Source: Hyperoplus lanceolatus
Lineage: Eukaryota > Chordata > Actinopteri > Uranoscopiformes > Ammodytidae
Length of the DNA stretch: 64,000 nucleotides
NCBI GenBank assembly: GCA_026929865.2
Contig: CM049397.1
Span: 26,664,198 to 26,728,197 of the forward strand
Direction: 5' to 3'
Position 1 is the first letter of the stretch. Each line of letters begins with the position of its first letter. Positions 35,879 through 49,353 of the stretch are shown piece by piece. The notes under the pieces were generated by a model. The model was not told the DNA's origin. It worked only from the letters and a program-made list of their open reading frames with translations, and ran no database searches. Position numbers and translations under genes: made by a program.

Positions 35879-37707
35879 CTTCAATCTCAATGGCATGTCA
35901 TTGTGTGAAGAAAATACTGTGCAGCGACGGATTGAAATGAACACCGGCCATGAACATGCTCTGGGTTTGCCCTGGCCCTTTGCCCCTTTTCTCACATTTC
36001 CTCCTCATATATTGAATAAAACACTTCCTTTTCCATCCCATGCCACCTGTTGCTGGATTTTCAATGCGTCTTTCCTGATAAACTGCTGGAGGAATTGTCC
36101 ATGTGCTATTCCTCTGTTGTGAGGCAAGCTTTTATTGCTGTCTTCTCCTGGTTAGGCGTCCCAGACGAGAGGCTAGGCCACATCCTTTGTTGTCATTAAC
36201 CTGAGTGCACATTTCCGCCACAGAAGTCGTTGCACTGAAACTCACTGGACCAACTAGGCCAGCTGGGCAGGACTGAGTCGTGCTGCAGCCCTGCATTGGT
36301 GCAGCGTCAGGCAGAAAGACAAATTGTAACAATGGTTATTTTAGCAGTATAAGTTGAGCCTGATAATGTTGGACATTACCCCAATTTGAGAGGTTATCCT
36401 TTCACTTAAAAAATATGTTTTTTGGTAAAGTAAACAAAAGATATTTAATTTTGTTTTAAACTAAAACTATATCAAATTATTTATCTCAACTATAATTATG
36501 AAGTGTATTGTGTAAAGTGTGTCTACATTCTTAAATTAAGGTGGCAAAACTTAAAATGATAGGTTAAGGTTTGAGGCCAGGCCAAGTTCTGTGAGTATGC
36601 TTTGTGCAAAGAACAGGGTCTCAGGTTTTCTATGTCCCCTGTATTGTCCATCAAAAACGGGTTGACGGTGAGAGCAATCTTTGTCATTCTTCTTTTCCAC
36701 AAAAGTTGCCACAACATTTACTTTTTGAAAGTCTTAGTATGAAGAACTCCAGACTTGGAAGTTACATTACCAATTTATGATAAGTTATCTCAAAAAAAGA
36801 TAATTGTTTGGATCAAATGTAGGAAGACTTAGGAGTTTTCGGTGGCCACAAAACTCAAAAATCTAGTGAAGAAAGTTGCCTTGGAATTTTCAGTTTCATG
36901 TGTTTTTCATTTTTACAGTTTTGAGGTCTTGCAGTTATACCAGTGAACCTTTTTTAGGGGGAACCTGTCAAAGCATTGCCTGTCAGTCTTATCAGCACAG
37001 ACTGTATGCTTATCAGCTAATGAATTAAATTTTTAGCTCTGTGTATCTGTCTCATAAGGACCTCAGAGTAGACACAAGGCAGGTGTTTCATTTGATCCCA
37101 TCTGTCCCACGGAGGGACACTGACCATCACACCATTGATCTGCACCTTCTTCAGGAACCCCCATTAGCCATTAGTGTAGAGAGCTTGACCGGGACAATGA
37201 TATTGACATCATATCTGGTGTCGCTTTCAAAAACAATTTGAGCTTCACATCCTTTTATTTTTGTCCCTAATCTGATATTGCGGCCAAGACGGCAACTGGC
37301 TTTGTTGTTTCTTCCCCTTTTAAGCTCTTAAGAAACAGGAAGGGAGGAGCAGCTTTTTTTTTTATAAATATTCCACTGTTTTCAATTCAAAGACAAGGTC
37401 AACTGGTTTAGCCATTTACAAAATAAGCTACATTTGTTTTTATAGTTTTATAGCATTATTCAAGAGGGTGGAAAGGGTGTTGAAAGTTTTGATCAAATAA
37501 ATTCTTCTCTACAAAGTGATTGTTCCAGTAGCTTATATGTAAATGAAAAAAACTATCTCTATTTATAATCACAGCTCATATAGTCATGTGTCACTTGAAT
37601 AGTGAAATAGAAGCGGTTATGCTGCCTTAAGCTCTTGTTCAAACACTTACTCCGTGTGACAATATTGACCTTGCCTGAAGCGCTTCTTACAATAAAAGTT
37701 GTTAACT
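35879..37707. other. Intronic stretch, nothing recognisable
   Basis: AT-rich snx18 intron sequence with short frames only. No repeat family, RNA gene or exon was identified. Confidence 0.6.
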
Positions 37708-38787
37708 TAGTCTGGCATGACCACTTCCGCCAGCGTCTATTCGCTTGCGGCGGCAAGCTACGCAGCCCTGACGCAGCCCCCTCCTTTTCCGGTTGCTGGC
37801 TTTACCCTATTGTGATCCCCCTCAAATTCGGAAACAATTCGCTCACAGTCAACCCGTGTGCTTATATGCAGCGCTCTCTCTCTCACACACACACACACAG
37901 GGTGTGAGAAGTCACATTACTGTAGACAGAAATAAAGTGTGGCAATACTTAATAATATTGGCGGCGGTGGTCCGGGACACAGCCTAGCCTAGCTGTCCAA
38001 CTTCATTGTACAACTACCCCCGGGCAGAAATACCCTCATAAACTCTGGAAAATGAAGCGTGGGGGTTTGAATTGAGCACCGGACCTTATAACCAGCTAGA
38101 TTAAGATCCGCCGTTCCCTTTCTTTGGTGAATTAGGGACTAAGCAGCGGTGTTTTAGCGACGGGGAAAGATTCCAACGGCTTCCACTATCACCTAGCAAC
38201 TCTTACGGCTACTTGCTGCAGTTGGTGTAGCGCTCACAACGTCAAAACCCTGTTCTGCCTGTAAACAGACGGACTACGGCTCTGACTACAGCGATAGGAG
38301 GTGGTGACATAAGTTCTCGAATGCTAAAAATTTTACTCGACCGCCGTAGCCTTGCCTCTCAACCACCGATGATAATGTTACCAGAGATAACACTACGTGG
38401 CTAGTTAACTCCGGTTAAGTTATCCCGTGAGCTCCTCGGGGGCTAAAATGTATGGTGTCTTGACATGCTGGTTAGAAAGCAACACACTATATATATTCCT
38501 TTTGTCTTTAATAGTTTTTGTGTGGCGTTTGCGGGTTTAGCCATTTCTCTGACAGTCTCTGGACGTGAAGACGTTCCATCAAAATAAGTCCCCCCCCAGC
38601 ACTATTTTGCAGGACACCGCTGCTGCTTCCCGGGGTTAGCCCCGCCCTAGATGATTGTGATTGGTTTAAACAAATACAAACAGGCTAGCCCAGTTTCCCC
38701 CGGTTTCCCCACCCGAATAGACGGCTCTAAACAGAGTGCTTCCAGACCATACTACTTGCTGTAGTTTGGTCTGGCTTTGCGAGACTA
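37708..38787 (-). mobile_element. 1.08-kb DNA element, copy 2, inverted
   Basis: Near-identical inverse of 24717-25795, running from TAGTCTGGCATGACCACTTC to GCTTTGCGAGACTA. Small differences include the run of C/G near 38585-38605 and the dinucleotide tract. The flanks show no clear 9-bp duplication, unlike copy 1. High identity suggests recent activity. Confidence 0.75.
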
Positions 38788-39047
38788 ACTTTGGACTAGT
38801 GCAATGTTACCACATCAGCTGAAATAATAGTCGATTAAAAGTATACGTAAAATAACAAGAGTCCCACCCACTTCTACATGCAAAAAAGGCTCAGACGCCA
38901 AGTCTTTATCAGGATAACAAAATAGACTATTTTCAGAGAGGAGCACAAATTGACAAACTTTAATGAAAAGTTAAATGTAATCAATCACATTTACTTGCTA
39001 ATCCAATCACAATATGTGAACAGTCTACAATCTGTTTTCCTAAAGAT

Positions 39048-39320
39048 GAAGTCAATGAGTCTGGAGAATGATTGTTGACAAAATCACTCTTTGTCAACAT
39101 GAGTGAATATCTCCTCACGACCCGCCACCTTTACATACTGTGTGTGCTCTTATTGAATGTGATATGCTCAAAGGTTGGAGTTTTTTTGTGTTATTTGTTG
39201 TTGCAAAATTTAGTTTCTTGTTACATGTGTCAGAGAGGTGGAATCTGACCTTGTCATGGTTTATTCAAATTCACCTTTAGGGATCGAAGCAATGCCCAAC
39301 ATCTCTGACTCCACCTTTAA
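39048..39320. mobile_element. MITE of the AAAGGTGGAGTC family carrying an extra repeat segment
   Basis: The left end is degraded (GTCAATGAGTCTGGAGAATG), then AAAATCACTCTTTGTCAACA and ATATCTCCTCACGACCCGCC. The right end CTCTGACTCCACCTTTAA is intact. The middle (39155-39300) matches 42405-42545, which has no MITE around it. Confidence 0.65.
39155..39300 (+). repeat. Direct repeat, copy 1 (about 145 bp)
   Basis: Shares GTGATATGCTCAA-GGTTG, TTTAGTTTCTTGTTA, GAATCTGACCTTGTCATGGT, TTATTCAAATTCACC and CAAGCAATG-type blocks with 42405-42545 in the same orientation, 3.2 kb away. Confidence 0.8.
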
Positions 39321-41215
39321 GAGCATGCTGCATACAGAACACAATGAATGAAGGTTAGGTTAATAAGTCATTCAGTTGGTGAGCTGCTTTTTTGGCCTAC
39401 TTCATTCCCATTGTGACTGTATCACGTATCTGCTCACATTTCCCCCTGTTCGTTTTTATCTATGGGTCACATTGCTAGCAACTGCATTTGGTCTGATCTC
39501 ATCACAGTTTTATTGCCACATGAAGTGATATAACAATGGCAGGAAAGTTGAGGGGAAAGCGCCCAATTGCAGAGATGTCAGATTGTCCTGCTGAGTCAGG
39601 CTCTCAGTTGACACTCCCTTAGTCCAAACGCTGTCAAACGGGTCTGTCTGATGTATCGTCACAGTCACAGGCCGTTTAAATGTCCTCTCCCCAGCACAAA
39701 TATTTGACCGAGGCGGTGGAGTGATTAGATGGGGATTGCCTTCCACCGCTGGCTGTTCAGGCCACTATCCAATGTTGTGTAACCGTGGTGATTACATAAG
39801 AGCTGAAGTGGCAGCCTTCAGTGAGTCCAGGAGGGCTCCATGCCACCTCCAAGCTCCCAGTCTTCAGCACAGTGCATCAAGATGGATTTAAATGTATAGT
39901 GTGACACTGAAGAGTATAAGGGCCATGGCAGAGAAATGAATTGAGAGCAGCAAGTTTTGTATAATGACGCAATTTGAGAAAAAAGACAAAACGCAACACA
40001 ATGTCGAGAATAAACTTGACAGTTCCAGACTGTGGTAAAGCTGGAAAGATGTCGACAGATTCAAAATTCCGGGATCAATAACTCATAAACACAACTTTCT
40101 GATATTATTACTCTAGCTTAAAGGGCATCTTGTTCGACAAAAGGGAGGTTGTAGGTTGCTATCGCAGAGATCCATCGTTTGTGTTTCAATAACGATTTAC
40201 TTAAAACCGGAAGTTTGAATCTGCCACATCTTTCCAACTTTACCTGTCGATTCCATTCTAGAAATTGTATCCACTTTATTCTTGAAATGTGGACTCAAAT
40301 CGCAGCCCCTTCACAGATTCCGTATCTTAATGGTGGTTTTCTTGCAGCAGCTGTGTAAATGATGTGGCTCCTTAGTCCCTACATTATGGTTTGCTGACAC
40401 AATCATCTGTGACTGAACTCGTCCTTTTCTCATAATGTTTCCATGGTAACAATTATCCCTGCTCAGTCCATTAGCCTGCAAGAAACCAGAGACCTTTAAA
40501 GGTGCTGTAAAACACCTTTGGGATAGGCATTTAAGTCCTTGGACAGCTGTGTTTGTTCCTGTCTGTCCTTTGCACCACCCCGTCTCCATTCCCCTGTTAT
40601 CTTTTTGGCTCAGCCCTCTGTCGTGTTCAATATGTTGTGCATTACATGAGTTTGAAAGATCTAGGTTAAACTGCGGCTGAGGGAGCAGCAGCAGCCAGAA
40701 GGCAAACTGGGCAGATTTTTGGGGGAAGGGCGAAGATAATGTCTTTTTTGGAGAGGGGGACGGATTTTGTCAGCATATTTATGTGTCTCTTACTTGCTGT
40801 TATATATGGCCTTACATGCTGAGTGTCGTGAGTTGTGAAGAAGACTGCAGTCAGTCATGAAGCATTCACTGTTCACTTTGAGTGTATGAGGAAGCCAAAA
40901 GGGTGTAGGGCCAGGTCAGTATGTCTTCTGCGGTCTCACATTTCAGGAAACAAGCCGTCTGAATCAGTCTTTCAGCACAGGGCCGGTGACTAAGCTCACA
41001 TAATGACTTGAAAAGCTCATGAAAGACCTATACAAAAAGTTTTCCTGCATGCCTTAAGGGCACACGTTTCACCTTTTAACCCCACCCCTGAAGCACGCAC
41101 TTTGGGATGACGTTGCCTGTCAGCTGGTTATGCCATGCATGGAATTACTTTCGCCTTAATACATGATGTCTGTGTCGCTTTGAAAGCTAACACAACGTCA
41201 GTGTTCACACTAAGC

Positions 41216-41615
41216 CTGTGTTCCAAATCACATACTTATGTTTTCTATACTACATAATAAAACTGCCCTTAAAAAGCATGTAGTTTCCATGCAGTAGGCA
41301 AACAATTGGGACATACATCTTTTTCATAACAGTGAATCTTGAACATTTACCCTCTTTCTTATTTATCTTTTGCATCGCTGCCGCTGGTTGTTCTTTCTCT
41401 GCAGATATGTCGATGTGACGTAACTTTGGCTGTGCAGACGACTGTAGGTTCGAATTTATAACCCAAAAAACAGGCTTGATAGCATACTGCAAAATATGAA
41501 TTGTAGTTGGAGAACTGTACTTTTGGCATACCGCATTTGACATGCACAAATTGGGACACCCGTTATCTTTTGCTGGCATTAAAAATAGCATGGAAGTATG
41601 AGTATCAGAACACAA
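41216..41615. mobile_element. Degraded MITE related to 1815-2230
   Basis: CTGTGTTCCAAATCACATAC at the left and GTATGAGTATCAGAACACAAG-like sequence at the right form imperfect inverse ends, about 400 bp apart. Internal TGCAGTAGGCAAACAATTGG matches TGCCTACTGCATCC-type motifs of the other copy. Confidence 0.5.
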
Positions 41616-42404
41616 GGTCTGTCTGTCAGTGTTGGTTTGTGTGTTTCAAAGTACTGAGCCAACCACTGTTTCTGCTGCTGTGTCAAGGAAGTTTGACAAA
41701 TCAAATGGGTTTAATTTGAATTTGCCACTGGAACTAGTAAAACATACTTTATGTTACACACTAGCAATGGGATGTCTGACCTTACCACCAGCTTATTCTT
41801 AGAATATCAAATGTCCTGTAAAGTTAATTGAAACAGCAACATTTGAAACCCCTATTCGTTTGGCTACAAATCAAATTGCTAAATCATTTGACAAGAACAA
41901 ATTCCTAAAGACAAGAGCCATAAGAAACGCTGAGACGATAAGTTAACACGCATACAGGCACGCTGTGAATCCAGCTGTGTCATTTTAAGGTAGTTGGATC
42001 AGACAGAAAGTCATATCCTGTCAGTTTCTCTTGCGTCTCAACTCAATACTTATTGCTCATGACATTTTTTCCCCAACTGGCCAGAAAATGTCAGACTTTT
42101 GATAAGTCATGTGGCGTGAGCTGCTGGTGGTTTTGATCATGCCTTCTGCTCCCGTCAGGCCATCTGTCTGCTAGGCTACTTTCTTCTTTTGCTATTGGTA
42201 TTTGCTGAAGGCTTATTTCTGCAGCACGCAGAACTCTGCAGAGTTTTTCTATAGGAAGCAGCAGCTGTGACAGTTGACGTGTCAAAATTGTGAGGTTTGT
42301 AAAGCATTGTGTCTCAATCGTTGTACGCCACAAGAGACCACCACACACAGTGACGACAAGCTCTTCCTGGAAGAGTGGAACATCAGGGGTGTTTCTCTCA
42401 CTAT

Positions 42405-42545
42405 GAGTGTGATATGCTCAATGGTTGAAGTTTTTTGTTTGCCAGATTAAGTTTCTTGTTAAATGTGTAGCAGAGCTGGAATCTGACCTTGTCATGGTTT
42501 ATTCAAATTCACCTGAAGGGCTCCAAGCAATGTCCAACAGATGAG
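42405..42545 (+). repeat. Direct repeat, copy 2 (about 141 bp)
   Basis: Diverged copy of 39155-39300, same orientation. Shared blocks: GTGATATGCTCAA, TAAGTTTCTTGTTA, GAATCTGACCTTGTCATGGT, TTATTCAAATTCACCT. Non-coding and intronic. Family unknown. Confidence 0.8.
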
Positions 42546-43398
42546 CTCAAAAAGCAGTCCATGTAGTTTAAATGTTAGAATCAAACGTCCCTAAAGATTG
42601 TGAGCGTTTGGACAAAATGTACTTGAAAGACAACAATTAACTTGTTTCTAAGCTACGCCCCCCTTTGAAATTGAGGTCTTAAGATGAGGTCTTACTGGTG
42701 TGTGAGCAATTGAACATTATTTCCCGTAAATGAGTTTGGTTGTTAAAGTCTAAAGCCTGCTGTGCCTAGCTACAGTTGCTAGGCTATTATCTAGAAAATA
42801 GTTCCATGGGTTTAACAGACTGGAATTGCTCAACCATGACATCAGCATTAAAGAATATATAAGTCTTACAAAACACTCTTGTAAGTGGACAGTTGTCCAT
42901 ACTTAGTCCCTGAAATAGCCAACAATCATTCGTAAATCGTACCGAACTGCCAGCAAAATCCCCTTAAATGGTTGTTTATAAAAGGCCTTTGAAGTGACTT
43001 AATGTAATAGATATTTTTAGAATCGGGCCTCCTCACATTCCCTAACTATAGACACAGACGTGGTTCTCAGGGAGTTTGGAACAAACTGTTCATCTAACTA
43101 TTTTCAGACAGTTCTGTGAAGTTTTAATCTCATTGTCAAGCTGTGTATTTGAATATAAACGGCCAAGAATATGATTTGGAATTATTTTCCCTGTAAAAAA
43201 AAGTATGTCGGCTAAGTTAAATGTTAGGTTTGAGGAAAGGATTTTCATTTATTAAGGAAGGAACATTGTTAAAACATTCTTAGTCGTGGTCTGTTTTAGC
43301 CACACCAGCACTTTTAAAACTGAACTTTAAAAAAAAATGTAAAAAAAGATGAAAATAAATCTTGATTATTATTTTTTCTATTTCATCCCCAAAAACAG

Positions 43399-43652
43399 GA
43401 GCCCTGACGAAGGTGAAAGAGAGCAAGAAGCACGTGGAGGAGGGCAAGATGGACCGGGCGCAGGCGGAAGGCATAGACGATCGCTGCAACATCATCTCGG
43501 TGGCCACGCTGGCTGAGATCCAGCACTTCCACCAGATGAGAGTGAGGGACTTCAAGGCCCAGATGCAGCACTACCTGCAGCAGCAGATCGCCTTCTTCCA
43601 GAAGATCACCGGCACGTTGGAGGAGGCACTGCACAAATATGACGACGCGTAA
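43399..43652 (+). CDS. snx18: Sorting nexin 18, last coding exon (BAR C-terminus)
   Basis: The acceptor AAAAACAG ends at 43398; GA completes the glycine codon begun in the previous exon, giving HVQKG then ALTKVKES. The exon encodes the last helix of the BAR domain (HVEEGKMDRAQAEGIDDRC, HFHQMRVRDFKAQMQHYL, FFQKITGTLEEALHKYDDA) and a TAA stop at 43650-43652. Joined coding length is 1833 nt, 610 residues, close to human SNX18 (about 628). The two-coding-exon layout is shared with vertebrate SNX18/SNX33. A candidate polyadenylation signal AATAAA follows at 43831-43836 and another at 44862-44867. Confidence 0.95.
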
Positions 43653-43830
43653 ATGGATGGCTCTGTCCCAGCTCGTCTAGGGGTTTAGACCTCGGTGATC
43701 AGTGGACCTACCACACACCTCCCTCGGCCGGCCAGTGGAGTTTTAGGAAAACCAACTGCCGGTGTCACACGGTGCTGAACACTGTTTATCCTGCAGGGAG
43801 GGACAGTCAAGGAGATGATGACGCTCCAGT

Positions 43831-43836
43831 AATAAA
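43831..43836 (+). terminator. snx18: Candidate snx18 polyadenylation signal
   Basis: AATAAA lies 179 bp after the stop codon. A GTGTGTGTTGG stretch about 30 bp downstream could serve as the GU-rich element. A second candidate AATAAA is at 44862-44867, so a longer 3' UTR is possible. Confidence 0.4.
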
Positions 43837-46800
43837 GACATTTCTGCCAAATCCAGGTTTCTGTGTGTGTTGGACACATTTTAGGGGGGGGGGGGGAAAT
43901 GGATGGATGTCCTTCTTTTAAGAGAGGATGTGTAATTTAATGAAAGTTCCGATAACTTTTTAAAACAAACAAACAGCCTTTAGATTGAATGAGAATCAAT
44001 GATTATCACTTGGTCCGGTGCCGTGTGTGAATTCAATGTTATGACCTACAGAGAGAGAGAACCTTGTATCTGCTGCTACCTGCTGCTATACAACCAGTGA
44101 AGGTTTTCATATATTAAGTGTTCTTAAGCCTTACTACACTGTTTTAAACTGACTGGTTTTATTCACAAGCGACTGCCACACCTAAGAGCAGCGACACTCC
44201 AGTGGCTGACACACTGCCTTCTGGAAACACTCAAGCCCTGGCTGCTATCTCTCTCTCTCTTTGGACAAACAGGACAACATGTTTACAGTCTCCTCGCTGC
44301 CACTGTCTATCTGTGCCTTGGGTATACATCTTTCCGGTCATTTTTATTACTAGTAACTAGAGAAAAAAAGCTTTATATACTGTATATATAGAAATATATT
44401 CAAATTGTTTTGACAAAGCTACACATTTTCAGATCCCGGTGCTTCAAACGAGGGCAGCGTCTTACATGGGAGATAATATTGTTTGCTCGGGACGTTTTTC
44501 TTTCCCTCCCCCCAGTCACCCCCAGGCATTTGATTCGTCAACATTCACAGTGTGACCAATCGGGATCAAGAGAGGATTACCTGCTTTGACAATAGGGAAC
44601 CCTTTGCCTTACGCATGGCACTGCCAGACTGGTGCTGATTTAAGCCCCGCAGAGCCCAAGCGACGAGTATAATGGACACTTACTATGCCGAGCACATGAA
44701 TTCATGGCGTTGGTTTTCAAGCTTAGGTTTTGGGGGTAGCTTTCAGAGGTTTCCTCACCTGTTTTAATAATGCAGTCTTTTCTATTAGCAAACTTCTAGA
44801 CAGTTCAGCTGTACTGCCGTTTTTGACCTTTATGATGATGAAGAGATTGAGATGGACACAAAATAAATTCCTCCTTCACAAAAAGCTGCTGTTTTTACTT
44901 TTGTCTTTTGTTCACTTTCCATTTGATTAGACTCAATATGTCTGGGAAAGAGTAAAAATGTGCTGACGAGTACATTTTCTTTTTTAACGGTGCCTCAGGG
45001 ACTCTGCAGCCTGTAGAATTTATACGACCCATGTGTTGTGGCCACCTTGCCATTTTACCATGGCAGTGAGACAAAAAGAGAGCAAAGTGTGCAGCTCTGC
45101 AGGTTTCCTTGGCTGCGTCCCTAGAGGGACTGGTGTGTGTGCCGTGTCAGTGTTCCATGCTAGGCTCACACTCGGCACGTAGATCTGCTGACGGCGCCGA
45201 GCCATCTGGGACATCTGGCCCATGTTAACACAGTGCCTGAGTGGATGACAGTGAACACGTAGCCAACAGGAAAAAAGGTCAAAAATAGCTTTCACATCAG
45301 CCGCCATCACCGCCACAACCTGATGGTCAAGAGATAAACGAGATGCAGAACAGGAGAGAACACGTTCTCCTCTCACAGATGGTCTGATTTGTTACATTTG
45401 ACCCTGTAAACGCCTTTGGTTGTGTCAGGTGCCAGGCCCTTTGTTAACTAACTTGAGGAGAATAAATTATTGAGCAGACAGATTACCTATCAAGATCTCT
45501 AACTCTGCAATGACAATGCTATGATGCCGATGTTTGGTTCTGCTTTTTGCCGTCCTTTATTTTTTCATGGAAATCTCTGGTTTTCATTGTTCCACTTTAA
45601 CTTAACGAGTTGAGCACTGCCTCTAGTAATCTCATCCTTCAAGGCCTTCTGTCAGTAACTGCCATCACCCGGGGAAATGGGTGCTCCTGTTCCTATGTTT
45701 TTGCTCTTCCCGGCCTTAAGCTTCAGTTGTTCTGAATAAGTAATAAAAACTGATAAATGTAGAGGCCCATATTGCTCTGAAAAATGATTTGGTTGAGAAA
45801 CACTAACACACAGCTAATCTTGCTACTCATGGATGTATTGAAAGGTTAATATTATGTTGGATGCTTCAGATCACGATAACAGGGCATGACGCAAGTGTAA
45901 TTGCCCTGGGACATGGAGGTTTGAGTATTTCAGCTCTAATAAGAAACAAGTCCAAAATAAGTTGTCATCACTGCTCCTTTGAGACTTGGCTCTCTTCCTT
46001 TTGGCCCTGCAGTGAATCTCTGGAATTTAGTGAATGTAACCCAGAAAAAAATCTGTACCTCCTTTTGTCTTTAGCCACGACGCCCCAAAAATGTGAAACT
46101 CTGTCCAAGCCTCGTCTCAGCTGGTCATTTAATGCTGTTAATCTAAGGAGAAAAGTAAAAAATTGCTTCTTGAGTATTTTTCTGTTTTTACAAGACTTGT
46201 TTACACATTGCCCAACCTAGAAATGGGTTTGTTCTCCATCAGTTTTCAATAGTTGGCACTGTGAAGCAGAACAGTAGTTGTAAGGGAACAGGGTTTCCCC
46301 CCTTCTAATGACCTGGCACTGACGCCTGCATTTGACCACATTTGCTTTCATAAGGAATGAATCAGTGTCTCGAGATCTTTGAGTAGATTATACGCCCAAT
46401 TCCTGTTGCACCCTCCCTGTGCAACACTCAGCTCTCAGTGAAACCAACAGACATGTACAACAACAACAAAAATAAAAAAGGTTCAGGCTAAAACTCTGTG
46501 TAATGTGCTTGTTAAACACAATCAAGTTACTCTCCAAAACCCTCTGCCTGGAGACCACTATGACACCTGTGCATCGTTTCACATCTGCTATCCTTAACTA
46601 AAACGCCCTCAACTCATCACCTCCCCTCTCTCGAGCACTCTTGAACTCCAATTACATATTCTCACACTAGTATGTGCCATTGTGTGTTTAACCCTGACTT
46701 CCTCTTATTGCCAGGAAATGCCCACAGGCAAACCACAGAGATTTCATCCCTTTCATACAGTGTTTATTCTGGAATTATTATTATTATATTGAAAGAGGAA

Positions 46801-47675
46801 GTGCAAAACCAAACACAGGATTTCTGTTCAAGGGAAATGATCTGTTTCAGATTGCCGTAACGTATCGCGAGACAAGGTGTAACGATGAAATGTACTGAAC
46901 ATGTTGTTATTGCATGGCCTGTTTAAACTGCTTCAGTCCGGTTAAAATGCTTTGTTGATCTAAAAAGGAACTGCAAAAGTTGGGGAAAAAATGTGTACTT
47001 CCCAGAATGTCAAACAAGTGTAACATTAATGCAGGAATGAGAATCTACATGTCATGATGTGCAAATGAGGCATTTAACTGAAATGTTCCATTAAAAGCAC
47101 CTGCACATTTACAAACTGACTGAAGTTGCACTTCCATACTTCAGACATGGCAGATCTAACTGTTCAAATAGTATGAGTTCTTAAATTATTCCTCATTCTT
47201 ACCATGCTTCCACCAAATAATTACATACAGGTCGATTGTGTTCAGTTGCTGAAATAAATGAAATCATGCATTGCAGGTCCAACGCTAAAGTTACTCTCTT
47301 TGTTTGCACATGTAAGGCAGAAGGCGCAAACTTCAAGTGCTGTTTCTGTTCTGTCGTTTTTTTTGTTCATGCCTTGGGAATGTGAGGCGTTTGGCTGTAC
47401 TCAGCATTATTCCTGCTGAAGGGGAGATTCTGGCTGGATCTGTTGTTTTAATTACAGCCGGGTCATTACTGGCCTTTGATCAAGGGCTGGCCTCGCTGGC
47501 CCAGAAGGGAGATCCTGTCCTCAGACTGACAGAGCTGACACACTGGATGAGACTGGATACTGAGCACTGGGGCTCCAAACAGATTATCATTCTCCGGGGA
47601 AAAGAAACTCAGAACCACTCTCTCCAATGCCACTGGCTTCACATTATGGTTCCCAGTGGTACAATCCCTAAATGA

Positions 47676-47820
<145 letters not shown>

Positions 47821-49218
47821 TGAAGCATGTTTTAAGTCCTCCTAGCCACCTCCAGAGACTTGAGACTTAACCCCCTGTGAATCTTTCATTATAGTTTCAC
47901 TTTCTCTTAAATCTTCTTTGCTACTTCATCGGTTGAACCCTGAAGTGGAAACTTCAAAGTGGAGCTGATCATCTCCTCTCATACCTGTGTGGTACTCAAA
48001 CCCAAACATACATACTAAACTAAGAATTCACATTTGACATTCGGGTCAAATCAAATGTCTCGTCATCGAGTATGGAAAATCACATCTTAACTCACAGGAA
48101 GGAAAACAAATAACAAAAAAAAAATCTAATTTTTCACATCTGTGTAATGGGAAGGTTTGGTCAATGTGGTTATTTGTAGACGGTCGATGACATTGGGTGG
48201 AACATGTTGCTCTCTTTTAAAACAAAGATATTATCAATGTGCTTTGTTCTTCTGCTGTGCGCTTAGCATGAAACATGCCTGAAATGTAAAATGAAACTGA
48301 ATATATTATATTAACATATCTAACAACTCTGCAGTGTTTCTCCACAATATTTTTCTGTTAATTCCTGTAAAATAAAGAAAACGAAACTCCTCTAAATATG
48401 CAGTTCTGTTTTCCTGTTTGGATATTTTTTTTGTGCTATCAAGCAGTTGCATTAAAAGCAGTTGGTGGTTAGGCAGGAAGTGTGAGTGTACAAACATGTG
48501 GGCCTGGTCAGCAGCTCCCATGAGATCATGCACTGACCTCAGCACACAGAGCTCTCCCTCTCTGTGACTGCTACACCAGCTTGTCTCAGTTATTTTACTC
48601 CATTGCTCAACTACTTCCTTGTGAAATAATAACCGATAATATATATTTTTCCTTTCAAGGACATACTAAATAAACATTTCCGATAAATTTGCCGTTGAAT
48701 TTGTAGTCCTCGGAGGGTGAATTCTGTTGTTGGTGACCTCTGTGACCTTTCTTCTACTGCTATAATGTTTGTGTAGAATACATTTCAAAATACCCTGGGC
48801 AGATTGTTAATGGGCAGATATTTCAGGGGGCATGCATGGTCTGAAAGGGATAAACCTGTTTGAAGCAGGTGCAATTCAGGAGCATTTTAATGTGTAGGGC
48901 TAAATAAAAAAATCTGTACAAGTACAGCCACGACCCTCAAGGGACAGTTGAATGTTTTCTTGTGTTCCATCAAGGACAATGCGTGATGGGATGTTTTTTG
49001 TATTTTTCTATTTGTTCAAGGAAAGACAAGAGGACATGCTGTGATGTCCTGTACCTGACAGAATGTTCAGGAATGTGGGAGCACTCGGCATTCTTTAGCC
49101 CTGGTTTTGTTTTTATAGCCCTCACACAGGAAGCTCACTCCGGTGGGGCCTCATTCATGTAGCTTGAAAAACGCTGACTGCCCTCCCACCCCCTCCTCTC
49201 TGGCCGCTCTCCAAGATA

Positions 49219-49353
<135 letters not shown>

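Larger units (their letters stand above)
31382..43398 (+). other. snx18: snx18 intron, 12.0 kb, repeat-rich
   Basis: The intron is bounded by GTAAATGC and a TTTCATCCCC-AAAAACAG acceptor; splicing joins G|GA as a glycine codon (phase 1). It contains MITEs at 31493-31807, 33107-33345 and 39048-39320, copy B of the TTAA element (34411-35878), the inverted 1.08-kb element (37708-38787), a 145-bp direct repeat pair, and a degraded MITE (41216-41615). No additional coding exon is evident. 35879-37707 and 39321-43398 otherwise hold nothing recognisable. Confidence 0.85.

Noticed and set aside
29803-43652. snx33 as the identity of the sorting nexin, suggested by the CSPG4 neighbour
   Set aside because: Residues in PX and BAR ([54 protein letters not shown]) follow SNX18 rather than SNX33.
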